Shown here: positions 39,200 to 51,980 of the stretch, piece by piece
How the letters are laid out: the number at the start of each line of letters is the position of its first letter
How positions within the stretch are numbered: position 1 is the first letter of the stretch
Assembly: GCF_028389875.1 (NCBI RefSeq)
Contig: NC_084687.1
Location: forward strand, 5,182,157-5,246,156
Direction: 5' to 3'
DNA from: Rhea pennata
Taxonomy: Eukaryota > Chordata > Aves > Rheiformes > Rheidae
DNA length: 64,000 nucleotides
Made by a program: the position numbers and the translations under genes
The notes under the pieces: model-generated
The model's database searches: none
The model's input: only the letters and a program-made list of their open reading frames with translations
What the model was told of the DNA's origin: nothing

Positions 39200-40200
39200 G
39201 TGCTGCAGGGCCCCGGAGGAGGTCGCAGCTCGCTGCTGCGCCCGGAGGGCTTGGGGATCCGCCGTCTTGGGGCTGGGGAAGCGTTTCTCCAGGGGCAGCT
39301 GGGCGGTCTCCGTTTCCCTGCTCGAAGAAGAAAAATCCACGTGCTCCCTTGTCCGGGCTGCCCCATCCCGCTCCCTTCGGCCACCTTCCTCGGCCCGTGC
39401 GTGCTGGGGGCTGCTGTGTCCGTGCTGGCGGAAGCGGGCAGCTCTCCGGCAGGGCGAGAACCTCGCAGCGGGCGCCCGGGGTCCCTCACCTTGCCCGAGT
39501 CCAGGCACTTCTTTACGGGAGCTAATTCCCCCTCGTCCCGCGCTGGGTGCGATGTCTGCGCTGCTGCAAAGCTCGAGAGCACTGCAGCATCGGTGCTCCG
39601 GCCCCGGGGCCCTGCCAGCACCTCCGTTCCCTTGGCTCTCTGCCGCCCGGGGGTGCTCCCCTGCCGCCCTCCCTCCGGCGTTTGCTTTGCCCCCTTCCCG
39701 TCTTACCCCGCTTTGTCCTCCCCGTGCTCCGAGCCACCTTGTCTGCGCCGTGGGACGGGCGCCGAGGAGAAACCGCTCGCGTCCGACCGCTCGGCGTGCT
39801 CGGGAGCGCGCTGCGTCCGGCTCTTCCCGGCGCGCAGCCTGGCTGGAAGCCGCCCGCCTCCGCGCCTTGCCCAGGTAGGTCTGCGCCCGGCGGCGGCTCT
39901 GGCGCTGGGGGAAACGTTTCCTTTCTTGGCAGCCTGAGTCTGGTCAGCACAAAAGCATTTAACTGTCAGAGATGCAGTCAGTTATGTGCAGGACCGGCCA
40001 GTTCGGGCTCCTCCGAAGCCCGCTGGGAGGTAATTACGCTCTCGCTGGCTCCGAATGCCTCCAGCGCGCTGCGATGCTCCACGAGTTAAACGTGCAGCTA
40101 ACGCCGCTGTGCGCTGCGCCTCGGGCTTGAGCCTCGGCAAAATTCCCTGTCGGCAGCGCCGGCAATGCGGTAAGTGATTCAGCAGATCGGCTGGAGCGGG
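39200..40200. promoter_or_regulatory. CpG island with strong donors at its 3' side
   Basis: CpG-dense throughout. Two good + strand donors follow: CCCAG|GTAGGT at 39874/39875 and TGCG|GTAAGT at 40169/40170. They could end alternative non-coding first exons of NFASC. Long frames on both strands have no recognisable domains. Confidence 0.5.
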
Positions 40201-40859
40201 GTCGGGAGGAGGCAGGCGCTCTGCCCTGTTTGCTGATGTTCCCGCTTGGTGCTTGAGCCCCGCTCGCCTGTCTTCTGGCTGTTGTCCTGCAGTGGTGCGT
40301 CCAGGAAAGGAAGGGACCGCCGGATCGCAGCTCAGCGCGCGTCTGCGTTTGGGGCTGGGGGAAAGGCTGTGCGTTCCCGAATCTCCGCACCTCGAGGGCA
40401 GGACCCCCTTGCCCTGGGCACAGAGGCTCGAGGACGGCTAGGATTTGGGAGCAGGAGGGGTTTACGAGAGCTGTTTGGAGCTTAGTTCTGCAATGCGCTT
40501 CCCGGTGCCTGTGTCGCAAGATCAGGATCTGAGCGCTCCGCCTGAGGCTTCAGCACTTTCTCTCCCGTTTGCACGGGAGCTGGTGACGGCAGGAGTGGTT
40601 TGTGCTTTTCGGGCTTCATCTTGCTCCTCGCAACAAATAACCCTCTGTGATTTTTGTGAAGTCTGCTTGGGGCACTGCATCAGGCCTGTGGTTACATGGC
40701 AAAGAAGAAGGGGGGCTTTAGCTAAAATCAGTGTTCTGCGCTTTGAGGTTGGTGCCCGTAGAGTTGATAGCCGAGCAGTTGCGGAGCTGCTCGGACCGCA
40801 GATGAGGCTTCACCTCGCTCTCCGGACTCTTATTTCCTCGGCTTCCCTAACTGTAGAAT

Positions 40860-41260
40860 AGAGCTGCTGCTGGGGCAGCTCGCTGCAAGCCGGGCCGCAG
40901 CAAAAGGGAGCTGCAGCTGGTGGGAACAAAACCGCCCGCAGAGCAAGCGTTGCCGGCGGCCGGGACGCGGCGCGGGGCCGGGCCCCGGCTGGCACTCGGG
41001 CCGCGCGTGAGCCGGGAGCGTCGCAGGGGCTGCGCCGGCGGCAGGCGACGAAGGGATCTCGTGCCGCAGCCGAACCGTTCTCGAGCTGGGCCCCGGCAGA
41101 GCCGCGGCGGCGCCGGGGCTGCGCGGCGATCGCCGAGCCGCTGCCGTGCAAGCGGCAGGTCCTCGCCGCCCGCCCGAGCGGCCTGGCTCGCCTCCCCTGC
41201 TGCACGGGGAAACTTGGTGCTCGGGATAGAGGAGACCGAAAAACCCTTTGCCGCAGCTCT
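40860..41260. promoter_or_regulatory. CpG island in intron 1
   Basis: Very high density of CG, CGGCGG and GGCCGGG-type sequence. No clear + strand donor immediately downstream. Open frames of 140-260 codons on the opposite strand are composition artefacts. Confidence 0.5.
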
Positions 41261-42999
41261 GGAGGGGAAAAGCACATGTTAAACGGGAAGGGCGGAGGCA
41301 GCAGCGCTCTGCCTTTGGAGTTACCTGTAACGAGGTGGGGCTGGAGCTGGCTTCCCTGAAAGCCTTGGATGCTGGGGCAAAAGGCATTTGCTGTAGGGTG
41401 GGCAGGAAGGTCTGCTGCTGTCCTGAGGATCGGGAGCCCCTCCAAGGGGCGAGAAACAAGTCACCACGGAGGCGAGACCGTCCTCTGGCAGAGCAGGGCC
41501 GAGCACCTGGGGCTCCCTCGGGTCCCCCTGCGGTTCTGTGGCAGGGGCGTTTTGGAGACGTCCAAAAGCTTTTGCTCCTTGTGCCCGACCCTTGCTTGGC
41601 TCTGGTCGCTGTTTCCAACCGTCCTGCTGGATGCTGTGGTAGGCAAGTTGATTGTTTTTTTGCTTTCTCTTATTTTGCAAATCACGCAGGGGTGACGCCT
41701 GCACCCAACCCCTAAATTCCCGCTCGCCGCGCTGAGTGACGCTGGCACAGATCTGAATCTCGTTGCCGCTGCGGTTTTGTTCGGGTTGGTCTGGGGCAGG
41801 GGCGAGGTTGTTCTGAAGCGCCTGTGGGTGCCCCGGCACCCTCCCCAGGTAGGGAGTGCGGAGCAGTGGCACCAGACCCGCACGGCCAGCTGCCCTGCGG
41901 ACGAGGACGCGGCAGGAGGCAGCGAAGTGCACAGCAGCCTCTGGGCACGAGGCAGGAGGCACGCAGATGAGCTCCCCAGGGAGCTGATTAGCATCGTCTT
42001 GTCTCCACAAATTGCACCGGGCGTTTTCATTACTATTTAATGGCAGTCTTTGCCTCTTCTGCCTTGCCCAGCCCCTCCTTGCACTGCGATGTTTCAGCTC
42101 TTGAGGCCATGAAAAAGCCCTGTGCGCCTTGGAGAGCACAGCCTGCTCGACTGCCTTGGGCTTTGGAGGAATGCAAAAGCCATGTTCTGGCTGGTGACCT
42201 GGAAATCTTCCTCCCAGCTCTCCCCGCTCCTTCCAGGTGGGCTTGTGAATGGATGTTCGAGGAGGATGTTGCATCTCTGTTGCCCCTAATGTGTCTGGCT
42301 GGGGGTTTGGGGGCAGGCGGGCCTGATCCTGCCCCCCTTCCCTCTGCTGTTGCACCTTTTGGTGCTCCCAAGGCCACTGTAAGGCCGGGTGTAACCCTGT
42401 CCTTGCCAGCATGCCTCAAGCAGTGTTCACCATGGTGTACACTGAGCGCTAGTGACTCTTCAGGAGGTGGCTGGCTCTTCTGGCACTCGGCTCCAGCCTG
42501 TCCCCCCTCGCTGTGGGGGGAGAAAGCTGCTCCGAGCCCTTCGGGTTTTGACCCGGAGCCCAGCTCTCGGACGGCCGAGTGCAACTGCAGCCACGTAGCT
42601 CTGGAGATGCTGCATCAAGTTATATGCATCAGTCCTACATCATCCACTGCCGCTGCGGTTTGGTTTGATTAAAATGCGAACCCTCAAACTGTCTGCGTGG
42701 ACTGCGCATCCCCAAAGCCCTGATACAGCAACAACTGCCCTTAAACGCTGCTGGGACGCGCTCTGCCAGATGTCTAAGCAAATTGCCTTTTGTGGAGTGC
42801 GGACCCAGAAATTCCTGAGAACTCGAGTCTCCTGCGTGCAGCTCGAGTGTCTGGTAATCGGCCCGTGCAGCATCTAAAGCTGGGAATGCAGAAACCAAAG
42901 TTCTTGCTTAGGCTCCACTTTGCTGTTTAGCTTTTTTTATTATTATTGTTCCTTCTCCTATTGCCCTGGCATCTCTTTGCTTCCACGTGCGTAATCGTG

Positions 43000-43570
43000 C
43001 AGCACCGCCCCGGTGCTCGCAAGGCAGCTCGGGACGATCCCGGGCTCCCTGCGGAGCAGCCGCGCCGCTGGAAGCGCCGCGAGGGCCGTTAGTCACCGCG
43101 AAACACCTCGCAGGCAGCTCGCCGGGGCGAGGAGGGCTCGACGCACGGCAGCTTCGCCCGCTCCCCAGCCGCGACCCGCCGGCGTGCCGTCACCAAACCC
43201 GAGCGGGAAGGAGCAGGCGGGCGCCGCTGCGCTCCTGGGGCCCGGAGCACAGCGAACTCTTTCCACGAGTCTCTCCGCAAGAAGAATTAGCATGAACTAC
43301 TGAAAATATCTAGCGTGAAACGGCCGAAACGGGACGGCGGGGTGTGTTAGGGCTGCCCAGGAGGTGCCCCGTGTGCCGCGGGGCTGGCGGGCATCCGCTC
43401 CGGAGGGTGCCGGCGCGTCCGTGCCTGTTCCCGGAGAGAAGGGGGAAGCTGCCTGGGGCAGGTCGTCTCCGTGGGAGCGCGGTTTTGCTGGATTACGCTG
43501 CGTGGGCTTCGGCCGGTGACGTTCTCCCTCCGGCTAGGGCCGCGGCGCTGGGTGCTCCCGCTGTTTGCCC
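43000..43570. promoter_or_regulatory. CpG island in intron 1
   Basis: CpG-dense block with alternating GC motifs, sharply bounded by AT-rich DNA around 42930-42960 on the left. No coding exon recognised. Confidence 0.5.
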
Positions 43571-43999
43571 AGGGCAGGAAACGTCTCCATCGCTGTATGA
43601 AGTAGAAATGTGGTGATGTGGGAGCTGGGCTGATTCCTTTTTTTTTGGGGGGTGAGGTGGGGAGCCAACGCACGTGAAGCAGGCCAGGCTGGCCTCCGTG
43701 CTCGGGTGTTGCGTGAATGTCGCCTGCCAGTGAAGCCCTGGTCCCCGATGGCGGGGGACCAGGGAAGGGGATGCTGTGCGTGCTCTGGTGGGGTGCAAGG
43801 TGCTAGGAGATTTCTGTTTCTGCTGGGCTATCATGCACTTGTTGCAGAATTTGATTAATTGACTTTTTCCATTTCCTGACTCCCCTCCATAGTTCCTTCC
43901 TATGCCAGTTTATTTACTGCACTGAGTAGCAGCATTTCTCTCTCCCTCGCTGGCTAGATGGCAGATACGTATTGGAAAGGACTACGACGGAAATAAGCC

Positions 44000-44790
44000 A
44001 GCGGAAAGGCTGCGGATGCACGGGGGGAGAGGAGGAAGGGGAAAGGGCTGGCTCGGGGCTGCGGGCGCTGTGCCCCGCGAGACCCCCGCCGCGCTCCCGC
44101 GGGGACGGCCGGCGGGACCATGACGTAGGGCCCCGCTGGAAGCGTATCGGCTGCTCCGAAGTTTGCCCTGCAGTTAGGAGACGGCCCTAACCGTCCCCCG
44201 CGTCTACCCGTGCGCTCCGCGACCCAGCCGAGAGCGGGGTCCCGCGTAGCAGGCGCCCCGGGAACGAAAGGCGAAACGCTTCGGCGGAGGCGGCGGGGCT
44301 GTCGGCTGCCTGCTTCGTTCCTTCCCGCGTGGAAATCCTCGTCCTGTTTTTCAAAGCTCCCTCGCGTTCGTGAGGATTTTGATGGTAGAAGCCCCTTGGC
44401 TGGGGTGGACGAGGGACCGATCCTGTCCGATGCCGCCGTAACTTTGTGCTGCGATTCACCCCGCTGCCGAGACGCCGCAGCGTGGGTCCGGCTGCCGCCG
44501 GCTGGGCTGCTGCGCCTGGGCCCCTCGGCTTTTCCGCAGCGGGCGCTTTCTCCCCTCGCCCTCGCGTTGGCGGTGCGCCTCGAGGCCGGTTCTGCGGGGC
44601 AGCGTCGCGGAAGCCTGTTCCCTTCTCCCGGCGTCCACGGTCCTCTGCGCGGCGGCGACCGCCGGCCTCGCAAAGGAGACCCGCTGCGGAGGCGGAGGGC
44701 AGAGCCGCGAGCCGCCCCGGAGCCCGCTGCCCGTGCCCGCGCCGGGCCGGGGGGCTGGCGGGACCTGCGGGGGGCTGGGGCACGTGGGTT
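44000..44790. promoter_or_regulatory. CpG island in intron 1
   Basis: The longest uniformly CpG-dense block of the cluster, with a TGACGTAG CRE-like site near 44120. Open on several frames (up to 290 codons) but without motifs, repeats or splice logic of a protein. Confidence 0.5.
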
Positions 44791-45279
44791 GCGGATGTTT
44801 GCAGAAACTCTGACGCTTTCAAACAAACGATGCCGAGAACAGCAAGGGTTACAGATGCCTGTGGGTTTTGACCAGCTTCCTGAGCTAGGAGGCAGCTGTT
44901 AGGGGAATTGCATGCATGCCTGTGCGGGAGGGAGGCATCCGCCCATCACACGGTGGGTGTTCGGGTGCCAGATGAAGGGTCCTGAGGTTGCCACCCAGAA
45001 TAGATGCTTGTTCTTGAGCTAATTGCACCCTTTCAGCGGTTCTCAAGTGACAGCGTGCCAAACTTTCTCTGCTCTGAAAATTCCTGGAAAATGCCTGACG
45101 CTTCTCATTATGCGTTGGAAAGAACGCTTTAAAAACATGCTAACTAGCAAAATAAAACAGCGGTTTGTAGTTGTCGGATCATAAAAAGGAGTGTCCTATG
45201 AGCAGTGACAAATCCTCTGGCTGTATCGAGCTGCTTCAGCAGGCTCCGTTCTGACAGCCTGCCGCGACTTACTGTGCTT

Positions 45280-45620
45280 TTTGGAAAGCCCCCGCCGAGG
45301 AAGAAGGGGCTGGGATCCGGCCTCCCCGCGCGCCGGCGGGGATGGGGCTCTCCTCCGTGCCGGCAACGGCAGAGCTCCGGTTCTCCGGCCCCTTTGCGGA
45401 GCTCGTGTTTTGATCCGGTTTCTACAAACGCGCTCCGTTCTTAGGCTGTGGAGAAAACGCTCGGGGGTGGCGTGCGTGCCCGGGCTGCCCTCGGGGGAGC
45501 CTCGCAGCCGGCAGCGACGGCACCGCCATAGACCCCGCTCGTCCCCGGGGCGCCGGGACGCGGCGAGCGCTCCCGGCGCCTTCCGCGTGAAGCTGCTCGC
45601 GCGACGACCGCGTTGCCTCG
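45280..45620. promoter_or_regulatory. CpG island in intron 1
   Basis: Short CpG-rich block in a GC-poor surround (AT-rich again by 45,760). Confidence 0.45.
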
Positions 45621-46479
45621 GCTTGAAGCTTGTTAGGAGTGAAACAAGTAGCAGGACTGGAAGGCAAAAGCAAAGTCTCTCATCCCTTCTTATAGCTCAA
45701 AAACAACTGAAGCTGGTTTTTCCCCCTCTCTGTTCTTCGAGGATGTTTAATAAATGAGCTGCAAGAATATCCCTGGGGGGAGATGATTTTTTAATGTGGC
45801 TATCTTCTAAGCATATGCTTGCCATATCAAAATTTCTAATAAAGTCTTAAAGCAGGGAAATATTTAAATGGATATAGGCTCTTCAGTCCCAATAACTTCC
45901 AATGGGATTTGGATGCTAACTCTAGCTGTGCGTGGAAGAACCCGTCCTTCACCGGCGGGCCCAGCAGCAGTGGTACTGCAGCGTACATTATAGTACTAAT
46001 TTTTGAGGGCGTGTAAGATTAGCAGACTAGTGGAAAGCTGCTGTTAGCAGTACACTGAAAACTGCTTACACTGATTTTCCAATCAATGTATTGATTTTTT
46101 TTTTCTTTTATGATGTTCCAACTTGATGCAGATTTCTGCATGAATTTTTGGCCAAGAAACTCACTTAAGCAGATTCTATTTTAAAATAGAAATTACAGTG
46201 TAGTTTTCCTTTGGATTTTGTTCCATTTGCAAAGCCACTGCAAAACAGACTTGCATAGTTCCTCGAATGTAAAAATAATCTTGCTTGGAAAAAACTTCTG
46301 CAGAGTTTGTGTTAGAAAAAAGAGGAAAGAAACTTCCAAAGCACGTGGGGGAAAAAAGCCATTCAGTGCGTTCCACGTTGCCGTGGTTAGAAGGCAGTGT
46401 GGAGCATGCTCTGCATTTGTATGTCATCTTCCGTCCTGGAGGAAGTCAAGGAAGGAGCTTGGGAACAGTTTTCGAAAAG

Positions 46480-46800
46480 CCTAGGGAACGGTCGTGCCCC
46501 GAGCCCGGCTCTCGTCTGGGGGCCCGACCGAGAACGGGGTCTTCTCGGACCGCGGCCTTTGCGGGAAGAATTCCCCATTGAGGCGAAACCGCCGAGGAGC
46601 TGCTCGGATGTCGCCCAGCTGGAGTTCGGCCAGGGCGCGAGGGCTGGCGGCTCGGCGCGGCTCGGCTCGGCACGGCGCGGCTGGGGGAAGCGTCGAGACG
46701 CTGCGGCTTGGCACCGCTCGGGGCTGCCCGGAGCCTCCCAGCGCTCGCTGCGCCGGGCTCATCCCGCGCGGTTCCTGCCAGAGGTGTCTCAGGTGCCACC
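46480..46800. promoter_or_regulatory. CpG island with GGCNC pentanucleotide repeat
   Basis: CpG-dense block containing six and a half tandem GGCNC units (46649-46682). Confidence 0.45.
46649..46682. repeat. (GGCNC)6 pentanucleotide repeat
   Basis: Units GGCTC, GGCGC, GGCTC, GGCTC, GGCAC, GGCGC followed by GGCT. Confidence 0.9.
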
Positions 46801-47393
46801 AAACGTGGCAGCTTCTTTGCTCCTCGAGCGCTGCCAGGGGAAACCCAGAAGCGAAGAGCGTTACGAGAAAACCCCAGCCAGAATTCAGTCTGAATTTGGC
46901 ACGTGGGACCCGGGGAACTCGTGGAAACTGTTGGTTCAGCCCTGAGCTCACCATCCTGTTCGTTGCCCCTTGTTTCTTCTCAGCTGCAGTCTCCAGCTGT
47001 TCTGACAGCTTTTCCCAAGACGCTTTACATTTTAATGTATACAGCAGTTTGTGGATCAGCTGGATGGATCTGAGATGAGGTTGGAGACAGTGGAACGACT
47101 GAATACTTAAGAATTATACTTTTCTTGCTGTTCTTATTTTGAATTCTGTTATCTATCCAGTGAACTGCTTTCCCCTGCTTCCAGTCCTCGCCAGGGAGAA
47201 GAGATTTGTACTTGCGAGGGTTTGTAGGACTAGTGCTGTCCTCCAGCCTGTGGGATGTTGGAAGTAGTTTGCAACCCAGAGAAGGGTCCTTATCTCCCGC
47301 AGCCTCTTAGGTAAATGCTGCCTGTGGGCTCGGTGCTGACCTTGCACAGATGGCGATCGCAGAGCAACGGTTGGTCTCCCAGCTGCGTGGGGC

Positions 47394-47406
47394 GGGGGGG
47401 GGGGGG
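47394..47406. repeat. G13 homopolymer
   Basis: Thirteen G after GGGGC; a G-quadruplex-prone and length-unstable tract. Confidence 0.9.
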
Positions 47407-47774
47407 CTGCTTTGTTTTCTTCTTTTCTATTGCTTATCTATCATTTATAGCTGGCCTCTGCACTGTTCCTGTGCCCCCCTCCATCTTCTCAGCGCACAAA
47501 CCAGTTGCTTTTGCTCCCTGTTTTTGCAGTCAGTGCCAGCGCTGCTGTTGTCTGGGAGCGGGTGTCACGCCTGACACTAATGACAGCAGATTTGCGAAGC
47601 AGCTTGGAAGCAGCGTTGCTGCTGAACGGGCCCGTTGCAAACAAAGGTTGCAGGAGAAGCTCCGTGAGACGATCGCTGTGCACAGCAGCGAGTCCGGCCT
47701 TATTTTCTTTGGGTTCAGTCTGGCTATTTTAATAGAAATATTAAGCATCAGCCTGGTCTTTCAATATGCATTCC

Positions 47775-47791
47775 TTTTTTTTTTTTTTTTT
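47775..47791. repeat. T17 homopolymer
   Basis: Uninterrupted T run. Confidence 0.9.
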
Positions 47792-48005
47792 AAACACACT
47801 GAATGAGTAATCTGTATCCCGCATCCTGCACTCAGTTTTGAAGGTTAAAAGCTGTTTTTGTGCCAACTTTATTATGCTGAAGCCAAATGCTTCTACCAAT
47901 TAACTTATTACTGTTTTGGAGGGGGCTCAAAAGGCAGATGGAGAGTAATTGTGCTAGCAATATTAATGACCGCATTGCAAAGGGTGAGAATTTTACAATG
48001 AATAT

Positions 48006-48006
<1 letters not shown>

Positions 48007-48041
<35 letters not shown>

Positions 48042-48043
48042 AA
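48007..48043. repeat. T15-A22 perfect palindromic homopolymer pair
   Basis: Fifteen T abut twenty-two A, giving a perfect 30-bp palindrome able to extrude as a hairpin. Such junctions often cause sequencing slippage. Confidence 0.95.
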
Positions 48044-50379
48044 GTCAAAGCAGGTTCTCCTGTGACATTGCAGACGGGTACCAGAAAAGGGCGCTTCCCC
48101 CTCTAATGCTGAGCAAAGGCTGCTTTTAAGGGTAACAAATTAACGCGTGATTTCCTGGCATTTATGCTATACTAGGCTAAAACACTTAATCTCATTAAAG
48201 GCTGTAAATATTTCAAGTCTGCAGGACAGGCAGTGCGATTGGGGCCAACAAAATGTGCTACAGATGCGGGCACTGGACTGCTACCTTGGGGTCACCCATC
48301 CCTGGCAACTCCTTTTGGGATACCAGCTATTTTGAGGTCCTGTTTGTGAAATCGCAAGGGGGGGGGAGGCAAGGGGAAGGCACGATGCCTGCCCAAGCCG
48401 AGCCAGCAGAGGCAAAGGTGTCCCTATTTGGATTTAAAATGGGTCAACATGTTCAGAAGCCATTGGAAGCAATTGACTGAAAGATGGTATGATATTTTTC
48501 CTAGGAAAAAAGCAGTTAAAAATGAGGGCTTAGGATGCTCCTTTGCACTTTTTGGGAAAAATGGCAAGATGCACTTCATGCCTGTAGTATAATCCAGTAA
48601 AATGCGTATAATCTTTTGCGAAGATTTATGAAGACGTGGTGGGTGAGCAGTCCTTGAATCTTGGAGCTCCTAGCAGTGAGCTCAGTTACGTAGCAGAGTG
48701 GTGTGTTGAGGAGTATAGACGAAAGCTGATGATCTCATCCTGTGATTGCCCACGTGTGGTTAGGAGCTGAGCGCGCACAGGACGGGGAATCCTGGCTGCA
48801 CGGTGTTTCTGCAAAGAAAACTCAGCCCTACGGGAAGAGGGAGAATCTATCATTCAAGCAGCCTCCAAATAACCTTGTTGCTTGGCTTTTTATATAAGGT
48901 TTTGAGCAATTGTTGCATCCTTCTTGCTCCGCTCCCCGTTCTCCGGGATGCTTGGTTGTGCTGTCTGAAGGCTGTACGTCAGACAGCTCGGGGAGGAAAT
49001 GTCGACTCGCTGCGGCTTTGCTCGGGCCGCGCTGTTGGAGTGCCTGGGGTCTGAAATTAAATGTCAAAGGCAGTTTGTGAGCACATTTGGTTTCCACTCT
49101 CCGAAGACCATCTCTAGGAAGAGCAGGGCAATTGCATACACAGAGTCTTCTCGGGAAATGTATCTCGGGATCTGGGCTGGTGCTGAACATCATGATACGG
49201 TCCCCGAGAGCCCCGCTACCCGCACCTGATGGGGCGGCGAGTTACGGTGTCCGGTGACCGCGGTCGTGCCGCCTACGAGCTGTAAGCCAATACTGGTGAC
49301 AGCTGGAGGGCCCTTGCCCAGGCTCTGGGAGGGGACCGGCACCTGTAAGTACAGCTCGCTCACCGGGCTGATAATCGGTGGGCACATCCCCGTCCTGGTG
49401 ACACCTGTTTGATGGATCCCGTTACAGATCTTGGAGGTGAGATGAAGGCTATACGTTGAACGTGACTGCATTGGGGTGGTGGGGAGGAAGGACCTGCAGC
49501 GGCACAGCTGAAACCAGCACTGCCCCTTCCCTGCAGCCTGCGTCCTGCTGCTGACGGGTGCTCGTCTGCCGTCTACCGACACGCAAGATTGTTTTGAGGA
49601 TATTTAGTTCTCCATGAAAATACAGTAGGGTGAAGAGTCCCAGTAATTAAAATAGAAGCTAGTCACTAACAAAATATGGGAGAAAACTTGACCGCAAAAT
49701 AACACTGACATTGCCCAGAAACTTCAGATCTTCAGTAGCAGGGAAACGTCGACCAAGGCAACTTTTACAGTAGTAAGTTTTAAACCTCACTTTTAAAGTG
49801 GGGGGGGGGAGGGGGAGAAGGCATAAATAAAGTATTTACTCGAGACCTGTCTTGCTTAAACTTAAAGCCTTTGGGCTCCAGTCCTTCCTCACCCCGGAGG
49901 ACTGTAACTTCCCCGGGGAGCGTTTGGGACTCGAAACGCTGCCCCCTTTCCGTGCGTCCCCAGCTGAGCACTGCCGGGGCTGGCAGGGGGTGAAGCCCCC
50001 AGCTCTTCCCCCACCTCTTCTCTGTTCCTTACGCTGCTGGAGTAACTGCCTTGCCCTGGGGGCAGGAGCGTTCGGCTTCTTCACAACATCAACAGCAGTC
50101 TATAGTAACGTAATCAAATTTTTTTCTTATCTGCTAAATAAAAATACTATGGACTTTGGATGTGACTGTAATGGAAGAGTTGAGGGTTTTTTCCTGTAAG
50201 GAGAAGGTCCCAGGCTCTGCAGCGATCACCATGCAAGACCTGAACGCAGCTTGTGCAGTTCATTTAGCTGCCTGGTGTGGGAGCAGCCAAGGGCCTTTTA
50301 ACCCCCGGGCATCCGTACCCTGCCCGTCGTGCAGTTTTTGCTTCATTAACCTTTTTCCTCCGTGCAAAAAGGAAAACCC

Positions 50380-50870
50380 TTCTCGCGGTGTCGCGGCGCG
50401 GGTATTTGTGACAAGTTGCATCACGTCAAGGGCTGCTGCGACGCAGCCGAATGGGGCGATTTAACCTACGTGACAGCACGCGCGGGAGAGCGTGCGCGGG
50501 AGAGCGTACGCGGGGCGCGGGCTCCGGGGACGCCGTCCTCGTTTATCGGCGACGCGGGTGCCCGAGTCGTCGTTCGCCCCCTCCTCGCCGGGGCGAGCGA
50601 TGCCGCGGGCTGGGGCCCCGCAGCCGACGAGGCGCGTGGCAAGGGCACGAGCCCTTCTCCTCCCGGGCCGCGGTGCAGACCTCGCGCCTTGCAAATGGGT
50701 CAGGGTTTCCATCTGAATGAAAACGGGCACGGAGGGGGAGCTGGAGCGGGCGGCGCGTCCCCTGCCGCGTCGCGCTGCCTCGTCTTGCCGCGGGGCTCGG
50801 CTGCAGCCGGCGGCAGCGTCTGGCGCGGGGCGCGTCGCCTCGAGCGGAGACGTCGCTTTTGCCTTGTAGC
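50380..50870. promoter_or_regulatory. CpG island with 14-bp tandem repeat
   Basis: CpG-dense block. At 50480-50507 the unit GCGCGGGAGAGCGT occurs twice, with a partial third. Confidence 0.5.
50480..50515. repeat. 14-bp GC-rich tandem repeat, about 2.5 copies
   Basis: Two perfect copies of GCGCGGGAGAGCGT and a degenerate partial copy. Confidence 0.88.
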
Positions 50871-51219
50871 TTCTGCGCTGTTAAAAATTGGCCAAGATGC
50901 CCCAAACTTGCACCTGCCAGGTGCTGCTCAGCAGAGAGTTTGGGGTTTGGTTGTTTTCCCTTCTGCCCTTAAAACTCCTCGAGGTGAAACCTTTTTGGCT
51001 GTATTTCCTCCTTTTCAATTCATGCTTTTCCTGCCTGTTCCCTTCCTTGGTTCCTGCTTGCAAACAGTCTCAATTAAGCAAACGACCTGCGGTTATCTCA
51101 AAAGGCTGCAATGAAAGAGAGCTCTTAAAAATTTCCTAAAAACAAGAAAAAATAGGAAAAAATGTCTGCTTTTAGCTGTGCGATTCCCTAAACGTAACGT
51201 CGTGCAGCAGGTGCAGGAA

Positions 51220-51330
51220 GCAGGCTGAAACGATGCCCCGCGGATCGGCCGCCCAGCTGCCGCGCGGCCGCCGGCGCGGCGCCGTCCGGGCTCGCGAAGC
51301 CCCCGTCCCCCCGCTCCCCGGGAACTCCCA
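51220..51330. promoter_or_regulatory. Small CpG-rich patch
   Basis: About 110 bp of CGCGGCCGCC-type sequence, too short to be called a full island. Confidence 0.35.
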
Positions 51331-51719
51331 CGCGTTTGCATTTCTCTTTTGCTCTGGGTGACAGGTCTGCAAAGGTCGAGTCGGTTTTTCTCTGCTTAAT
51401 CTCAGTGCTCGGGTGACCTCGGTTCCTTTCCCAGCCACGTTCGCGTCCTGGGGGTAACGCGTAGCCTCGCTGGGCTGGAGTCTCTCCGTGCAATAGCACC
51501 TCGGTATTTCCTTACGCTGCTAGAAGGACGGGAGGATAAATTAAATCATGTTTTTATAGCGCTGAGATATGACCGTGATAGGTTAAGTGTCTGCCCCTGG
51601 AGTTATCCGCGCTTTAGTAGCGTTACGCAGCTTCACGAGGGCCTGGGGAGCCTGGGGAAAGCCTCACCGTTCCTCCTGGCTTTTAAAATCATATCTGAAA
51701 CGGGAGCCCCGGTGCAGCT

Positions 51720-51980
51720 GGCCCTGACTCCCGAGCGCCGCGTGAGGGAGGAGGAGCGGGCTCCGGCGGGCTGCTTAGACCCGGAGACGAGCTAAAGCTA
51801 CAAACCTGACCGCGGTGCCAGCCCCGAAGGCCAGGGAATCGGCTGATCCGCTCCCGCGCTTCGCCCTGCGCGGAGTCGAGGGGATGCTGCCGCGTCTCTC
51901 CCGGCGTTTGCTGGTGGGCGACTTCAGGAAGCCGGCGGCGGTCCCGGCGGCACCGCCGCGCTTTCCCTCAACGCTCGCTT
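51720..51980. promoter_or_regulatory. CpG island in intron 1
   Basis: Short CpG-dense block. No coding content recognised. Confidence 0.4.

Noticed and set aside
41321..42412. 363-codon open frame on the - strand in the CpG cluster
   Set aside because: No recognisable domain, GC-driven composition, low-complexity Pro/Arg/Gln-rich product, and competing open frames on both strands. Typical of CpG-rich non-coding DNA.
43954..44826. 290-codon - strand frame and 230-codon + strand frame in the 44-kb island
   Set aside because: Arg/Ala/Pro/Gly-rich on every frame, no homology recognised, stop-poor only because of GC content.
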